The translations under genes and the position numbers were made by a program. From positions 578,542-642,541 of the forward strand of contig NZ_KB906398.1 in assembly GCF_000381345.1 (NCBI RefSeq): a DNA stretch of 64,000 nucleotides, read 5' to 3'. Of this stretch, positions 50,009 through 58,341 are shown piece after piece (positions within the stretch are counted from its first letter, which is position 1; each line of letters opens with the position of its first letter). Source of the stretch: Deinococcus apachensis DSM 19763 (lineage in GTDB: Bacteria; Deinococcota; Deinococci; Deinococcales; Deinococcaceae). The notes under the pieces were generated by a model, which saw only the letters and a program-made list of their open reading frames with translations, had not been told where the DNA came from and did not search any database.

Positions 50009-50980
50009 ATGCGGGTAGTAACAGCGGCGACTGGTCTGATCGCGTGGCTCGCAGTGTGGGGAACGGCTGGGGCTCAATCCTGTCCTCGCATTGTGGGCGA
50101 GGGCTGCTCCTTCTATGCTCCCGTGTTGATTCCCGCCAGCCCAACCCAAAACAGAATCTCGGACCCTTGGAATGCCCCATACGGCTACGTCATTGACAGT
50201 GCGACCTTGCAACCCCTTCCCCCTAACGTCGCCGCAAGCGTCCGGGCCTCGGTCGTACTTGGGGGAAGATTCGATCCCCGAGGACCGGTAGTTACCCTCA
50301 ATAATGCTCAGCAGGCCTTCGAGCAGGCCACGCGGCTGAAGAGCCGACCGATCACGTCTCCCCTGGGCGACGCGCTGCCAGGACCACTCCAAACCTGGGT
50401 CACTGAGCCCTTTTCGGCCGCGCTCTCGAAGATCCAGGCGCTGGGTTCCGGACCTTGGAGGACGGCGCTTCGCGTGAGGGCTACCTACGTCAGTCGCTGC
50501 TATGGAGCTTGCGGGTATACCTACCAGGTGCGGGTGCGCCTGGTCTACGTCGGCGTTGGGCCTGGTGATGGCGTTGGCCCTCTCGCTGCCGCCGCTGCCC
50601 AACGCGCAGCTACCCTCCCCCGCCAAGTGGTGGTACAAAACCATTGCAACCAGAAAGTATCGGTGAGGGCGGCTGTGTACAAGGTGCTGTCCCAGGGTTC
50701 CGGCTCGCGCTTTTCCAATCCGATGACCCTTGAGGCAGGCCAGTCCACAATTGCTATGACGCCCGCTGCACAGGGAGCAGCAACATCCCTGGCGTGGAAC
50801 AGCGGCTGGCAGCTCGCCCTGCAATTCCCCAGCGGCTTCGACCCGCGCACGGTCTCGGGAGGCATGGCAGTCACAACCATCTCCCTTCCCAGTGGAAGTA
50901 CTCAGCAACAGGTCGTTCCGTGGCGGTCCAATCTGGTGGACGAGCGGGTGGTGCTGACACTGTGCCCTCAAACTCAATAA
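50009..50980 (+). CDS. Secreted protein, possible lysogenic-conversion gene
   Basis: 323 residues with CAGGAGG upstream. A Sec signal peptide (MRVVTAATGLIAWLAVWGTA, cleavage after GAQ) directs it outside the cytoplasm. The mature part is mostly beta with several Cys (SRCYGACGYTYQVRVRLVYV; VVVQNHCNQKVSVRAAVY). It stands alone on the plus strand between early genes, so it can be expressed from the prophage. No family recognised; a surface role is inferred. Confidence 0.65.
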   Translation: MRVVTAATGLIAWLAVWGTAGAQSCPRIVGEGCSFYAPVLIPASPTQNRISDPWNAPYGYVIDSATLQPLPPNVAASVRASVVLGGRFDPRGPVVTLNNAQQAFEQATRLKSRPITSPLGDALPGPLQTWVTEPFSAALSKIQALGSGPWRTALRVRATYVSRCYGACGYTYQVRVRLVYVGVGPGDGVGPLAAAAAQRAATLPRQVVVQNHCNQKVSVRAAVYKVLSQGSGSRFSNPMTLEAGQSTIAMTPAAQGAATSLAWNSGWQLALQFPSGFDPRTVSGGMAVTTISLPSGSTQQQVVPWRSNLVDERVVLTLCPQTQ

Positions 50981-51165
50981 ACAACTGGCGTGGCATCTGT
51001 CTGCGCCTTCCCTGCCATCACTCACGCTCGTCCGCACTGACGCCTCGTACACCTCCTCCAAAAGCGTCAGCCTGGACCGAGTAACGCCCCACCTAGTACG
51101 GGTACGGCACAGGGCAGCAAAATAGTTGCTCAGACTTTCGGCATTCTTCGGCTGGTCATGGCTGG

Positions 51166-51828
51166 TCATTCCTCCCCCAAATCACCGCACGACCTGAACA
51201 GTCCGCTGCTGATGGGTGTAATCTGCACAACCACCCGCCCACCCGGGCACACCTCGCCCCGCACGACCCGCAGCTCGTCGACGAGGCTGTCGTCCGCCCA
51301 GACCTTGGCATGCGTCAGGGCATCTTCCAGCGCTTTCGGGAGGTTGCTGAGGTCCCGGGCACGCTTGTCCGGCGGGCAGGCGGTGAGGGTCAGCGCAAGG
51401 CGAGCGCCGGGCGGCGTGGTGTAGGGCGCGTGGATGCGGTACGCCTGCATCCGTTCCTTCACGGCGCGGCGGTAGGCGCGGCCCTCCTGGCTGAGCAGGA
51501 TACGGGCCTGCGGCTTGCCGCCCTTGCCGGTCACGACCGTCGCGCGCCAGATGCTGTTGAGGGAGGGCGGCCAAGGCAGGGCGAAGAATAGGGCGCCGGG
51601 GATGACACGGGCGAGGTCGAGCGGCGCGGGCTGAGCTCGCCCACCCGGAGCAGGGACAACGTCCTGGCGCGCCGTCACAGGTGGGCGAGTTTCGGGGGTC
51701 GGGCGAGCCACTTCGTCCAGGTGGTAGCCGTAGTCCAGTAGCCGCGCCCGTGTGGCCTCACGCGCCGCTGGGTCAGCGATGCGTGAGAGGTACGCCTCGG
51801 CCTGCTGGCGGGTCTGGAAGGGGTTCAC
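51166..51828 (-). CDS. rusA: RusA-family Holliday junction resolvase (second copy)
   Basis: 220 residues. The N-terminal ~55 residues (FQTRQQAEAYLSRIADPAAR, then ATRARLLDYGYHLDEV) form an added helical region. The RusA core follows: FALPWPPSLNSIW, TPPGARLALTLTACPPDKRA, RDLSNLPKALEDALTHAKVW and ADDSLVDELRV, with the catalytic acidic residues in RDLSN and WADDS. It acts on branched DNA in recombination. Four-base overlap with the upstream gene. More typical of RusA than the copy at 41761. Confidence 0.85.
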   Translation of the reverse strand: MNPFQTRQQAEAYLSRIADPAAREATRARLLDYGYHLDEVARPTPETRPPVTARQDVVPAPGGRAQPAPLDLARVIPGALFFALPWPPSLNSIWRATVVTGKGGKPQARILLSQEGRAYRRAVKERMQAYRIHAPYTTPPGARLALTLTACPPDKRARDLSNLPKALEDALTHAKVWADDSLVDELRVVRGEVCPGGRVVVQITPISSGLFRSCGDLGEE

Positions 51829-52658
51829 CCCTTCACCTCTTCCACGAGGTTCAGCACGGCCTTCTTCAGGTACGGCGCCCGCTCCCCGAACACCAGGACG
51901 TTGCCGGTGCCCGTGAGCTGCACTTGCGCCTGTGCCTGCGGGTTCCCGCTCTCATCGCGGAACACCCGGATCACCAGTTCCTGGTCGTCGGTGAGGTGTT
52001 GGGCCGCGTAGGTCATGCACCAGTCCGTCCACCCGCCCCGCCCCGTGCTGTTGGCCTGCAAGCTCTCCTGGATGTGCTGCTGCTGGCGTTGCAGGCGTTC
52101 ATAGGTGCCGGTCGTGACGTTCTCGACGAGCGCCGCTGCTCGCTGCTCCCCCGTCAGAGCGTGCAGCGGCACCTCGGCGCCCGTGTCCGGGTGTGCAACG
52201 GTCCCGTGCGCGTCAATGGCCGCCGCCACCTCCGCCGCTGCCCTGACCTGGCTGGTGCTGGGCTTGTCGCTCCCCGTCGCGGTCTTCAGGTACTTCGCCA
52301 CCGCGATGACCTTCTCGGGTTCGAGTCCCTCGACAATCCGCGCGGCTTCCTTCAGCTCGCGGGCCTGGCGTTCGTTCTCCGGCTGGACACCAACGGTTGA
52401 CGCGAGGGTGTGCGTGGTGGCTGCCGCGTCGATGAGTTGCTGGGCCCGCTGGCGGGACCAACCCCAGACGACCTCACAGTAGTCCCCGAAGGTGCGGTGC
52501 GACTCGCGGTACAGGCGACGGTCGCGGATGGTCAGCAGGGCTTCCCCCACCTCGACGAACCGCTGCCAGCCTGCCCGGATGCGGCCCTCCAACTGGGCGA
52601 GGTCGGTGCGTTCCTCAGGGGCGAGGAGGTCGGCCAGGTCCGTCGGAGTGATGGTCAT
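51825..52658 (-). CDS. Phage DNA-binding protein, ParB/plasmid-copy-like domain
   Basis: 277 residues from ATG eight bases after GGAGGG. The N-terminal part (WQRFVEVGEALLTIRDRRLY, then SHRTFGDYCEVVWGWSRQRA, then QQLIDAA) is a widespread phage/mobile-element DNA-binding helix pattern. Middle region helical; C-terminal region beta-rich (LVIRVFRDESGNPQAQAQVQ). It may bind early promoters or take part in replication. Coupled to the RusA gene. Confidence 0.6.
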   Translation of the reverse strand: MTITPTDLADLLAPEERTDLAQLEGRIRAGWQRFVEVGEALLTIRDRRLYRESHRTFGDYCEVVWGWSRQRAQQLIDAAATTHTLASTVGVQPENERQARELKEAARIVEGLEPEKVIAVAKYLKTATGSDKPSTSQVRAAAEVAAAIDAHGTVAHPDTGAEVPLHALTGEQRAAALVENVTTGTYERLQRQQQHIQESLQANSTGRGGWTDWCMTYAAQHLTDDQELVIRVFRDESGNPQAQAQVQLTGTGNVLVFGERAPYLKKAVLNLVEEVKG

Positions 52659-52717
52659 GCTGGCTGCCCTCCGCGAGTCTTGACAGGGGCCACGAATGGC
52701 TGCCAAAGATGAGGGGC

Positions 52718-52954
52718 ATGAGTTGTCGGGAGGAGATTTTGCAAGTGGCCAGGTTGCTGAGTCGTCGCCGACCTGATCGAACCTTTACTGCAGATGACGT
52801 CCTGACAGCCATGGAAGATCGCCAGACCAAATTCTTGGCCTCTACAATTTGGTACCACGTCACGGTGGTCATGTGCGTCAATGCTGTTGGTCGGGACGCG
52901 GCCAAGTACAAAGACCTGGAGCGTGTCGGGAGAAACCGATACCGGCTGCTCTAA
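52718..52954 (+). CDS. Small winged-helix cargo protein (DUF7669-like)
   Basis: 78 residues. CREEILQVARLLSRRRPDRT, then FTADDVLTAM and LERVGRNRYRLL follow the pattern of a small winged-helix domain often found near restriction-type systems. TTGACA at 52679-52684 and AAAGAT seven bases before the ATG give a promoter with little or no leader. Divergent from the DNA-binding gene at 52658. Function unknown. Confidence 0.6.
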   Translation: MSCREEILQVARLLSRRRPDRTFTADDVLTAMEDRQTKFLASTIWYHVTVVMCVNAVGRDAAKYKDLERVGRNRYRLL

Positions 52955-53013
52955 CGAAACTTGAGTCATGAGGTCACCAGTGGGGCGGGCTTGGATGCCC
53001 GCCCCGGTTGAGT

Positions 53014-53796
53014 TCAGGCGCTGGGTTGCGTGCCGCTGTCGGTGCTGCTGGGCGGGAAGGGAAGGTCTTCTTCGACCTCGTACATGCCCTCCAGCGCCCC
53101 GCTCGCCACCACCCTGTCCCAGTCCTTCAGCAGCAGCTCGCGCCACTCGGCGGCGTCCTGGTCGTCGCTGCTCTTGGGGTCATCCCAGTCGGTGGGGTCG
53201 TAGCCGATGGCCTGGAGCAGCGTGCTGAGCTGCCCGAAGGTGGCCCGCGCGAGGAATTGTTCAGCGGTCTCGTGCCCGGGCACTTCAGAAACCTGGGACA
53301 GCGCGGGCGGATTCAGGAGGGGCGCCGCCTCGGCCAGCAGGTCTTTCACGTCCTGCTGGAGCTGCTTCTCGGCCCTCAGCTCCTGCTGAATCTGCTCTTC
53401 GAGCGTCGGCTGATCGCTCACGCGGCATTCCAGGCAGTTGACGCTGTTCAGGATGCTGTCCACGCCCAGGCCCGCCGTCTCCAGTTCGTCGAACGTCACG
53501 CGGGTGGTGCAGTTCACGCTGCCGTCGTCACCGATGGTGATGTTGCCGCGCAGGTGGACGGGCAGGTACACGGCGGGGAGGGGCTGCCCGTCCAGCATGG
53601 GCGTGACTTCCAGCTTGATCCTCCCGTTCTCAGCCGCGGCGCCCTTCAGGACGGGCATGTGCTCAAGGGTGAACTTCCGCTCGCCGGTCACGCCAGCCAT
53701 GAACGCCCACTTCACATCGGCTACCCAGCCGTTGTCCTTGTCGTCCTTGACGTTGATGCCCTTCACCTTGACTGCGTAGATGCCGTAGGTCTGCAT
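53014..53796 (-). CDS. Early-operon protein with acidic SSB-like tail
   Basis: 260 residues. The first ~150 are beta-rich (YGIYAVKVKGINVKDDKDNG; FTLEHMPVLKGAA), possibly OB- or SSB-like in size but without a clear match. Coiled, acidic C-terminal half ending in YEVEEDLPFPPSS. DLPF resembles the DIPF tail by which SSB recruits partners, though 12 residues follow it here. It lies ten bases after DnaB, in the replication operon. Function unproven. Confidence 0.55.
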   Translation of the reverse strand: MQTYGIYAVKVKGINVKDDKDNGWVADVKWAFMAGVTGERKFTLEHMPVLKGAAAENGRIKLEVTPMLDGQPLPAVYLPVHLRGNITIGDDGSVNCTTRVTFDELETAGLGVDSILNSVNCLECRVSDQPTLEEQIQQELRAEKQLQQDVKDLLAEAAPLLNPPALSQVSEVPGHETAEQFLARATFGQLSTLLQAIGYDPTDWDDPKSSDDQDAAEWRELLLKDWDRVVASGALEGMYEVEEDLPFPPSSTDSGTQPSA

Positions 53797-53805
53797 GTCG
53801 TCTCC

Positions 53806-55122
53806 TTAGAGCAGCGCGGGCTCGGCCCGGCTGAGGTTGGCGAAACGCACGAATTCGGAGTTGTAGGCGAGCTTCACGGTCCCGACAGGCCCGTTCCGCT
53901 GCTTGCCGACGATGATCTCGGCGATCCCCTGTTGATCGGTCTCCTTGTTGTAGTACTCGTCCCGGTAGATGAACATCACGGTGTCTGCGTCCTGCTCCAC
54001 CGCACCGGATTCACGCAGGTCGGAGAGGATGGGCTTCTTGCTCGGGCGCATCTCCACCGCGCGGGAGAGCTGGCTGAGGACGATCACCGGAATCTGGAGT
54101 TCCATGGCCAGCTTCTTCAGCGTCCGGCTGACCTGGCTGACCTCCTGCACCCGGTTCTCACTGCCCCCCTTGCCGCTCTCGATGAGTTGCAGGTAGTCGA
54201 TCAGGAGTAGGTCGAGTTGTCCGGCCGCCCTGAGCTTGCGGGCGTCCCGGGCGATGCTGGCCCCGGTCTGGTCCGTCGCCTCCATGTACCGGATGGGGAG
54301 GGCGCGGGTGCGGTTCGCGTGGACGCGCAGCCGCTCACGCTCCGGCCCAGTGGTCGTGCGCTGCCGGATCTTGTTCAGGTCCACCGAGGCGGCCGTCGCC
54401 AGGGCACGCAGGGCCAGCGCCTTGGCGGGCATCTCCAGGCTCGCCACCCCCACGTGCTTCCCAGCCTTGGCGGCGTTCAGGGCGAAGCTGTAGCCCATCG
54501 CGGTCTTCCCCATCGCGGGGCGGGCAGCCAGGACGTACATCGCCCCCGGCTCAAAGCCCAGGATCTGGTCATCCAGGTCCGCGTACCCGGTGCTCAGGGC
54601 GTTCGGAGTGGGGCTCTCGATCTCCGCCAGGGCCGCGTCGATGGCGTCGGCATGGGTCGTGAAGCCGGAACGGGTCCGAACGTCCAACGGACTGGCCACC
54701 TGCGAGGCGAGGGTCGCCAGCTCCTCGGCGCCCAGGTCGCCCTCGGTGGCGTGGTGTACCAGCTGGTGGGCACGCCGGATGGCCTCCCGGCGGCCGTGCA
54801 GGGCGCGCAGCTCACGGGCGTAGTGCTCGGCGTAGAACCCGGTCGTCTCGGCGGTCATGACCGCGCCCAGGAAGGCGCCGTTGACGAGCTGGGCCCGCCC
54901 GGTCTCGCCTGCCCGGCCCAGGATCAGCCCGGTGTCGTCGATGGGGAGCCCAGCGGCGTGCAACTCGTGCATCAGGCCCGCGAGTTCGCGGGTGGCGGGG
55001 TTGTACCAGGCCTCGGGCGGGAGGTCCGCCAGGTGCTGCCAGGCCAGGGGATCGATCAGGACCGAGGCCAGGGCCTGCCGCTCCAGGTCGTGGTTCTGGG
55101 GAAGGGGGCGTGGGGCGGTCAT
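53806..55122 (-). CDS. dnaB: Replicative DNA helicase, DnaB type
   Basis: 438 residues. N-terminal domain (NHDLERQALASVLIDPLAWQ), then the RecA-like core: Walker A AARPAMGKTAMG near 197-208, Walker B LDLLLIDYLQLIE near 305, and LSQLSRAVEMRPSKKPILSD, the conserved DnaB segment. A hexameric 5'-3' helicase that opens the fork. ATGA overlap with the initiator gene suggests they work together. No phage primase is visible, so host DnaG may be used. Confidence 0.9.
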   Translation of the reverse strand: MTAPRPLPQNHDLERQALASVLIDPLAWQHLADLPPEAWYNPATRELAGLMHELHAAGLPIDDTGLILGRAGETGRAQLVNGAFLGAVMTAETTGFYAEHYARELRALHGRREAIRRAHQLVHHATEGDLGAEELATLASQVASPLDVRTRSGFTTHADAIDAALAEIESPTPNALSTGYADLDDQILGFEPGAMYVLAARPAMGKTAMGYSFALNAAKAGKHVGVASLEMPAKALALRALATAASVDLNKIRQRTTTGPERERLRVHANRTRALPIRYMEATDQTGASIARDARKLRAAGQLDLLLIDYLQLIESGKGGSENRVQEVSQVSRTLKKLAMELQIPVIVLSQLSRAVEMRPSKKPILSDLRESGAVEQDADTVMFIYRDEYYNKETDQQGIAEIIVGKQRNGPVGTVKLAYNSEFVRFANLSRAEPALL

Positions 55123-55994
55123 TCGGACACCTCGGTCAGGACAGTCAGCGTCTTGACCTGCCCCAGCGGCACGTCCGGGTAGTCCGGGTGATCCGTCGCC
55201 ACGCCGCGGCTGAGCACCGCCACGACCGTCGCCTCGCTGCCGTCCGGGTACCGCACGCGCTGCCCCGCCACAAGCGCTGGGCGCGGCGGGGCGGAACCTT
55301 TCTCGGGTGCCTGAGCGCCAACGTTCTGGAGGGCCTTTATGCGCGCTTTGAGCCCGGCGAAGGGGTGAGCGTAGCTTCCAAGCTCGATCACGCTTTGCGC
55401 TTCAGCGCGCAGGGCGTCAGCCCTGCCTTCCCGAACCCAGGCGGCCCACTGCCCCGCTTGCGCCTTGAGCGTGACGGGCGCCGCCTTCACCAGCCCGGCC
55501 CAGTCCCGCCACACCTCCATCAACCCGGCTTCGGCCAGGGTGTGCATGTCCCGCTGATGGCTCGACTCGCTGTTGTTGTTGGTAGAAGACTTAGATCCCA
55601 ATAAGGAATAAGGATGTTTATCTCTAAGGTCGGACATGTTGTCCAGGGGGGGGTGGACACTTTGTCCGGGGGGGGTCTGGTCAGCCTGTCCGGGGGCTTC
55701 CACCGGCTCCAGGTCGGCTTTTCGCGCGGGTTTCATCATCAGTTGCACCTCGTCCACATCACGGCCGCCGTCATCCCGGTAAGTGCGCTCCCGCCGGATG
55801 AGGCCGTGCTCTTCCAGCCAGGCCAGGTGCCGCCGCACGGTGCGGTCCTTGCACCCGGCCCGGGTGGCGATTTCTTCCTGGGGTTCCTGCACCCGCCCCC
55901 GGCCGTCCGCGAGGTCGGCGAGGGCGAGCAGGGTGGTCTTGATGCCGTTCGGGACGTGTTGCTGCCACGCCCAGCCGGTCGCGGCACTGCTCAC
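55119..55994 (-). CDS. Phage replication initiator with internal origin
   Basis: 291 residues. The N-terminal winged helix (PQEEIATRAGCKDRTVRRHL, then AWLEEHGLIRRERTY) binds DNA. The middle is a low-complexity linker (PYSLLGSKSSTNNNSESSHQ), encoded by DNA that carries three dyad iterons and an AT-rich stretch. The C-terminal half is helical and probably contacts helicase. Lambda O, P and ori are arranged in the same way. It lies directly upstream of DnaB. Confidence 0.72.
   Translation of the reverse strand: MSSAATGWAWQQHVPNGIKTTLLALADLADGRGRVQEPQEEIATRAGCKDRTVRRHLAWLEEHGLIRRERTYRDDGGRDVDEVQLMMKPARKADLEPVEAPGQADQTPPGQSVHPPLDNMSDLRDKHPYSLLGSKSSTNNNSESSHQRDMHTLAEAGLMEVWRDWAGLVKAAPVTLKAQAGQWAAWVREGRADALRAEAQSVIELGSYAHPFAGLKARIKALQNVGAQAPEKGSAPPRPALVAGQRVRYPDGSEATVVAVLSRGVATDHPDYPDVPLGQVKTLTVLTEVSE
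55575..55696. other. Probable replication origin inside the initiator gene
   Basis: Three copies of a 13-bp dyad occur at 23-24-bp intervals: GGACAtgtTGTCC (55632-55644), GGACActtTGTCC (55655-55667) and GGTCAgccTGTCC (55679-55691). Each is followed by a run of G. Directly beside them, 55575-55630 is AT-rich in a GC-rich genome (CCCAATAAGGAATAAGGATG). Iterons plus an easily opened segment within the initiator gene are the layout of lambda ori. Confidence 0.6.
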
Positions 55995-56179
55995 TGCTCC
56001 AGCTCCTTCCGGAACTCGGCCACCAGGTCTTCGCCGTAGTGCTGAGTCAGGACCTTAAGGGCGACCTCCCGGTGGAACGCCGACAGCTCGCGCAGGTCCT
56101 CCAGCCATTCGGCCCGGTCGGCGGCCGTCATGATCCGCGTGGGCTGCGGGGTGGGCGGGGTGTGGGGCTGGGCGTTCAT
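55991..56179 (-). CDS. Small helical early protein
   Basis: 62 residues. After a Pro-rich start (MNAQPHTPPTPQPTRIM), a helical part reads AEWLEDLRELSAFHREVALK. Its stop overlaps the initiator ATG and its own start overlaps the preceding stop (both ATGA). These couplings support a real gene. Function unknown. Confidence 0.6.
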   Translation of the reverse strand: MNAQPHTPPTPQPTRIMTAADRAEWLEDLRELSAFHREVALKVLTQHYGEDLVAEFRKELEQ

Positions 56180-56439
56180 GCGGCACTCCGGGCGCAGACG
56201 ATGGCCCACAGGCGATCCACCTCGCTGGGGCGCTGGAGGTAGGCGGCGCGGAGTGCGGCGGCGAGGCTGAGCACCTCGTCGTCGGTCATCCGCGCCAGCC
56301 CCGCGGCCCTGGCCTCCCCCACCGCCCGCAGGGGGGCGCGGGGGTTGACGACCTGGTGCAGGGCGCGGAACTCGGCCACGTCGTCCGGAAACCACTGGTA
56401 GACGACGGGTTCGAGGTGGCGGTACTCGGCGGCAGTCAT
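56176..56439 (-). CDS. Small helical early protein
   Basis: 87 residues: MTAAEYRHLEPVVYQWFPDD, then helices rich in Ala and Arg ending RLWAIVCARSAA. Between RecT and the initiator, nine bases after RecT. A recombination or replication accessory is possible. No family recognised. Confidence 0.55.
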   Translation of the reverse strand: MTAAEYRHLEPVVYQWFPDDVAEFRALHQVVNPRAPLRAVGEARAAGLARMTDDEVLSLAAALRAAYLQRPSEVDRLWAIVCARSAA

Positions 56440-56448
56440 GCCAGGGCC

Positions 56449-57630
56449 TCAGAAGGGGAGCGGGTCCGCGTCGATGGGCGGCGTGAAGGCGGCACGGGCT
56501 TTCTGAAGCGCGTACTCCAGGTCGGGATCGTTCAGGCCACCGAGGACGCCCAGCAGCATGTGGGCCTGCTCCTCGGTCAGGGTCGTGGTGCTGACCGGTT
56601 CCGGCAGGGTCAGGAGGTGCGCCCAGAGCATGTGCCGGTCCTCGCTGGTGCTGGCCCCGGCGCGTGTCGCGTACTGGCACAGGGCCTTGCGCTGGTTGTC
56701 ACTGAGCAGCAGCTCGGCCTCCTGCGTGGGGGCCGCTTCCTGGGGCTTCTGGCTGTGCTTCAGTCCCAAGGCCTTGAGGTCGTCGTAGCAGGCGCGGGCG
56801 GCGGTGAGGTCACCGCGCCAGTTGTACGTGCCGGTGATCGCTTCCACGTCCTCACGGGGCGCCACCTTCCGCACCCGTTCGGACATCTCGGCGATCTTGC
56901 CCGCCCACGCGTGGAGCTTCCCTTCGAGCTCGGGATCAGGGAGGGTGTGAGGCTGCACTCCCGCCTGCTCGGCCACCTCGCGCGTGATGTCCGCGCGGCG
57001 GGTCTGGGGGGCAGCGGGCGCGGCGGGGGCCGGTGCTGTGTTGTCCGCCTGGGCCATCTCCTCGCTGGTGTAAAGCCCGCTCATGTCCTGCGGGAACGCC
57101 TTGCGCAGCGCCAGCGCTTCGGCCACCTTCGCCAGCATCAGGTCGGGCATCTTCGCCCACATCGGGCCGGGCCTGCCCTCCTTGTTCGTCTGCACGTAGC
57201 TGTCCCAGCGCGCGACGGCCCACAGCGGCTCGCGGAAGTCCGAGCGCAGCACGCCCACCTTTGCCGCGGCGGGCGGGGTGCTCTCCAGCCACACCTCGCG
57301 CCACTGGCCGTCCCGACCGCACCACACCGGGCCGACCTGACCGGAGTACTTCCCGCTGCGCTCGGCGATCAGGCGCAGGCCGTCGATGCTGACCTGCACG
57401 CCCATGACCTCGCGGCGCTCCTTGTTGTCCCAGCGCTTGATGGCGTAGATCTGCCGGGCGAAGGGGTCCAGGCCGGTGCGGTTGCACTGCTGCACGAAGA
57501 GGCTCAGCTCGTCATCGGTCGCACCTTTGGCGATGGTGCGCTTCACCAGGTCGATCTGGTCCCGGCCCAGTCCCTGGGGCTGGAGGGCGAGGGGCAGGTG
57601 TTCGGGGCGGGCGTGTTCAATCGCGGTCAT
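56449..57630 (-). CDS. bet: Single-strand annealing recombinase, RecT/Bet family
   Basis: 393 residues. The family core is clear: [54 protein letters not shown] and [21 protein letters not shown]. These proteins anneal complementary strands for phage recombination. The last residues (DADPLPF) imitate the acidic C-terminus of bacterial SSB, which binds many repair partners. No partner exonuclease (RecE, Exo or YqaJ type) is obvious next to it. Confidence 0.9.
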   Translation of the reverse strand: MTAIEHARPEHLPLALQPQGLGRDQIDLVKRTIAKGATDDELSLFVQQCNRTGLDPFARQIYAIKRWDNKERREVMGVQVSIDGLRLIAERSGKYSGQVGPVWCGRDGQWREVWLESTPPAAAKVGVLRSDFREPLWAVARWDSYVQTNKEGRPGPMWAKMPDLMLAKVAEALALRKAFPQDMSGLYTSEEMAQADNTAPAPAAPAAPQTRRADITREVAEQAGVQPHTLPDPELEGKLHAWAGKIAEMSERVRKVAPREDVEAITGTYNWRGDLTAARACYDDLKALGLKHSQKPQEAAPTQEAELLLSDNQRKALCQYATRAGASTSEDRHMLWAHLLTLPEPVSTTTLTEEQAHMLLGVLGGLNDPDLEYALQKARAAFTPPIDADPLPF

Positions 57631-57827
57631 CGGGCCACGTCCTTCGAGGTGGGGAGGTCATTCGCCAGCAGTCGCCGCAGCAGCACGACGAACGTCACGC
57701 CCGCGGCGCAGAAGTCGGCGAGGAACGCGGTGCGGAGCCAGGCGCTGGATTCGGGGTTGATGGCGGCCGGGAACAGCAGCACGCCCAGGACGTAGGCCAG
57801 CAGCAGCAGCAGGGCGAGGCGGCGCAT
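57627..57827 (-). CDS. Small membrane protein, two helices
   Basis: 66 residues. Two hydrophobic segments: [19 protein letters not shown] and [17 protein letters not shown]. Overlaps its neighbours by a few bases (ATGA with RecT, TGATG upstream). Phage early membrane protein of unknown role, possibly superinfection-related. Confidence 0.55.
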   Translation of the reverse strand: MRRLALLLLLAYVLGVLLFPAAINPESSAWLRTAFLADFCAAGVTFVVLLRRLLANDLPTSKDVAR

Positions 57828-58078
57828 CAGCGGACCCCCCGTCCCCGGCACTCCGGGCAGTCCATAAGGGGTTGGTTGCGTCCGGAGTCGGTGCAGTCGC
57901 AGTCCTGTACCGCGCCACTCAGCGCCGCGGCCACCGTGCCCGCCGCCTGCGCCAGCACCTGCCAGTCCTCGCGGGAGAGGAAGAGGCTGGCGCGCTCGCT
58001 GGCGGTGGTGATGACCAGGGCGGCACCGTCCGCTCCGGCGATCTGGCGGATGGCGAGGCCGGGGAGGATGGCCGTCAC
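57827..58078 (-). CDS. Small zinc-finger-like early protein
   Basis: 83 residues from GTG in the GTGA overlap; an upstream frame is Arg/Gly-rich and rejected. The body alternates short strands and a helix (SREDWQVLAQAAGTVAAALS); the end has CDC and CPECRGRG, a possible zinc knuckle. Early operon, function unknown. Confidence 0.55.
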   Translation of the reverse strand: MTAILPGLAIRQIAGADGAALVITTASERASLFLSREDWQVLAQAAGTVAAALSGAVQDCDCTDSGRNQPLMDCPECRGRGVR

Positions 58079-58341
58079 GCCGCCACCTCCCCACCGTCCA
58101 GATAGCGTTCGCTGACGAGTTCCAGCCCGCCGCAGTCGGCGGCCCACTCCAGCAACTCCTCGGCGCGCAGCACGGTTGCACCCTCGCCGTTGATCTCGGC
58201 GGTGACCTCACCCGCACGGCGGGTCAGGGTGACCGTGTACGCCAGCCGGGAGACGACCACGCCGTCCATGCGTGCGGCGATGCTCAACTTCCAGGTGCGC
58301 GTTTTGTCGCGCTTGCTCACGGAATCGTGCGGTATATTCAC
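58075..58341 (-). CDS. First gene of the early recombination operon
   Basis: 88 residues from GTG with TGAGGT upstream. Basic start (SKRDKTRTWKLSIAARMDGV) then beta strands (LAYTVTLTRRAGEVTAEING). Heads the run of coupled genes to RecT. No family recognised; a small DNA-binding role is possible. Confidence 0.5.
   Translation of the reverse strand: MNIPHDSVSKRDKTRTWKLSIAARMDGVVVSRLAYTVTLTRRAGEVTAEINGEGATVLRAEELLEWAADCGGLELVSERYLDGGEVAA

Noticed and set aside
49781..51169. 462-codon minus-strand frame across the secreted-protein gene
   Set aside because: Cys- and His-rich shadow of the plus-strand gene at 50009-50980, which has a ribosome-binding site and a signal peptide.
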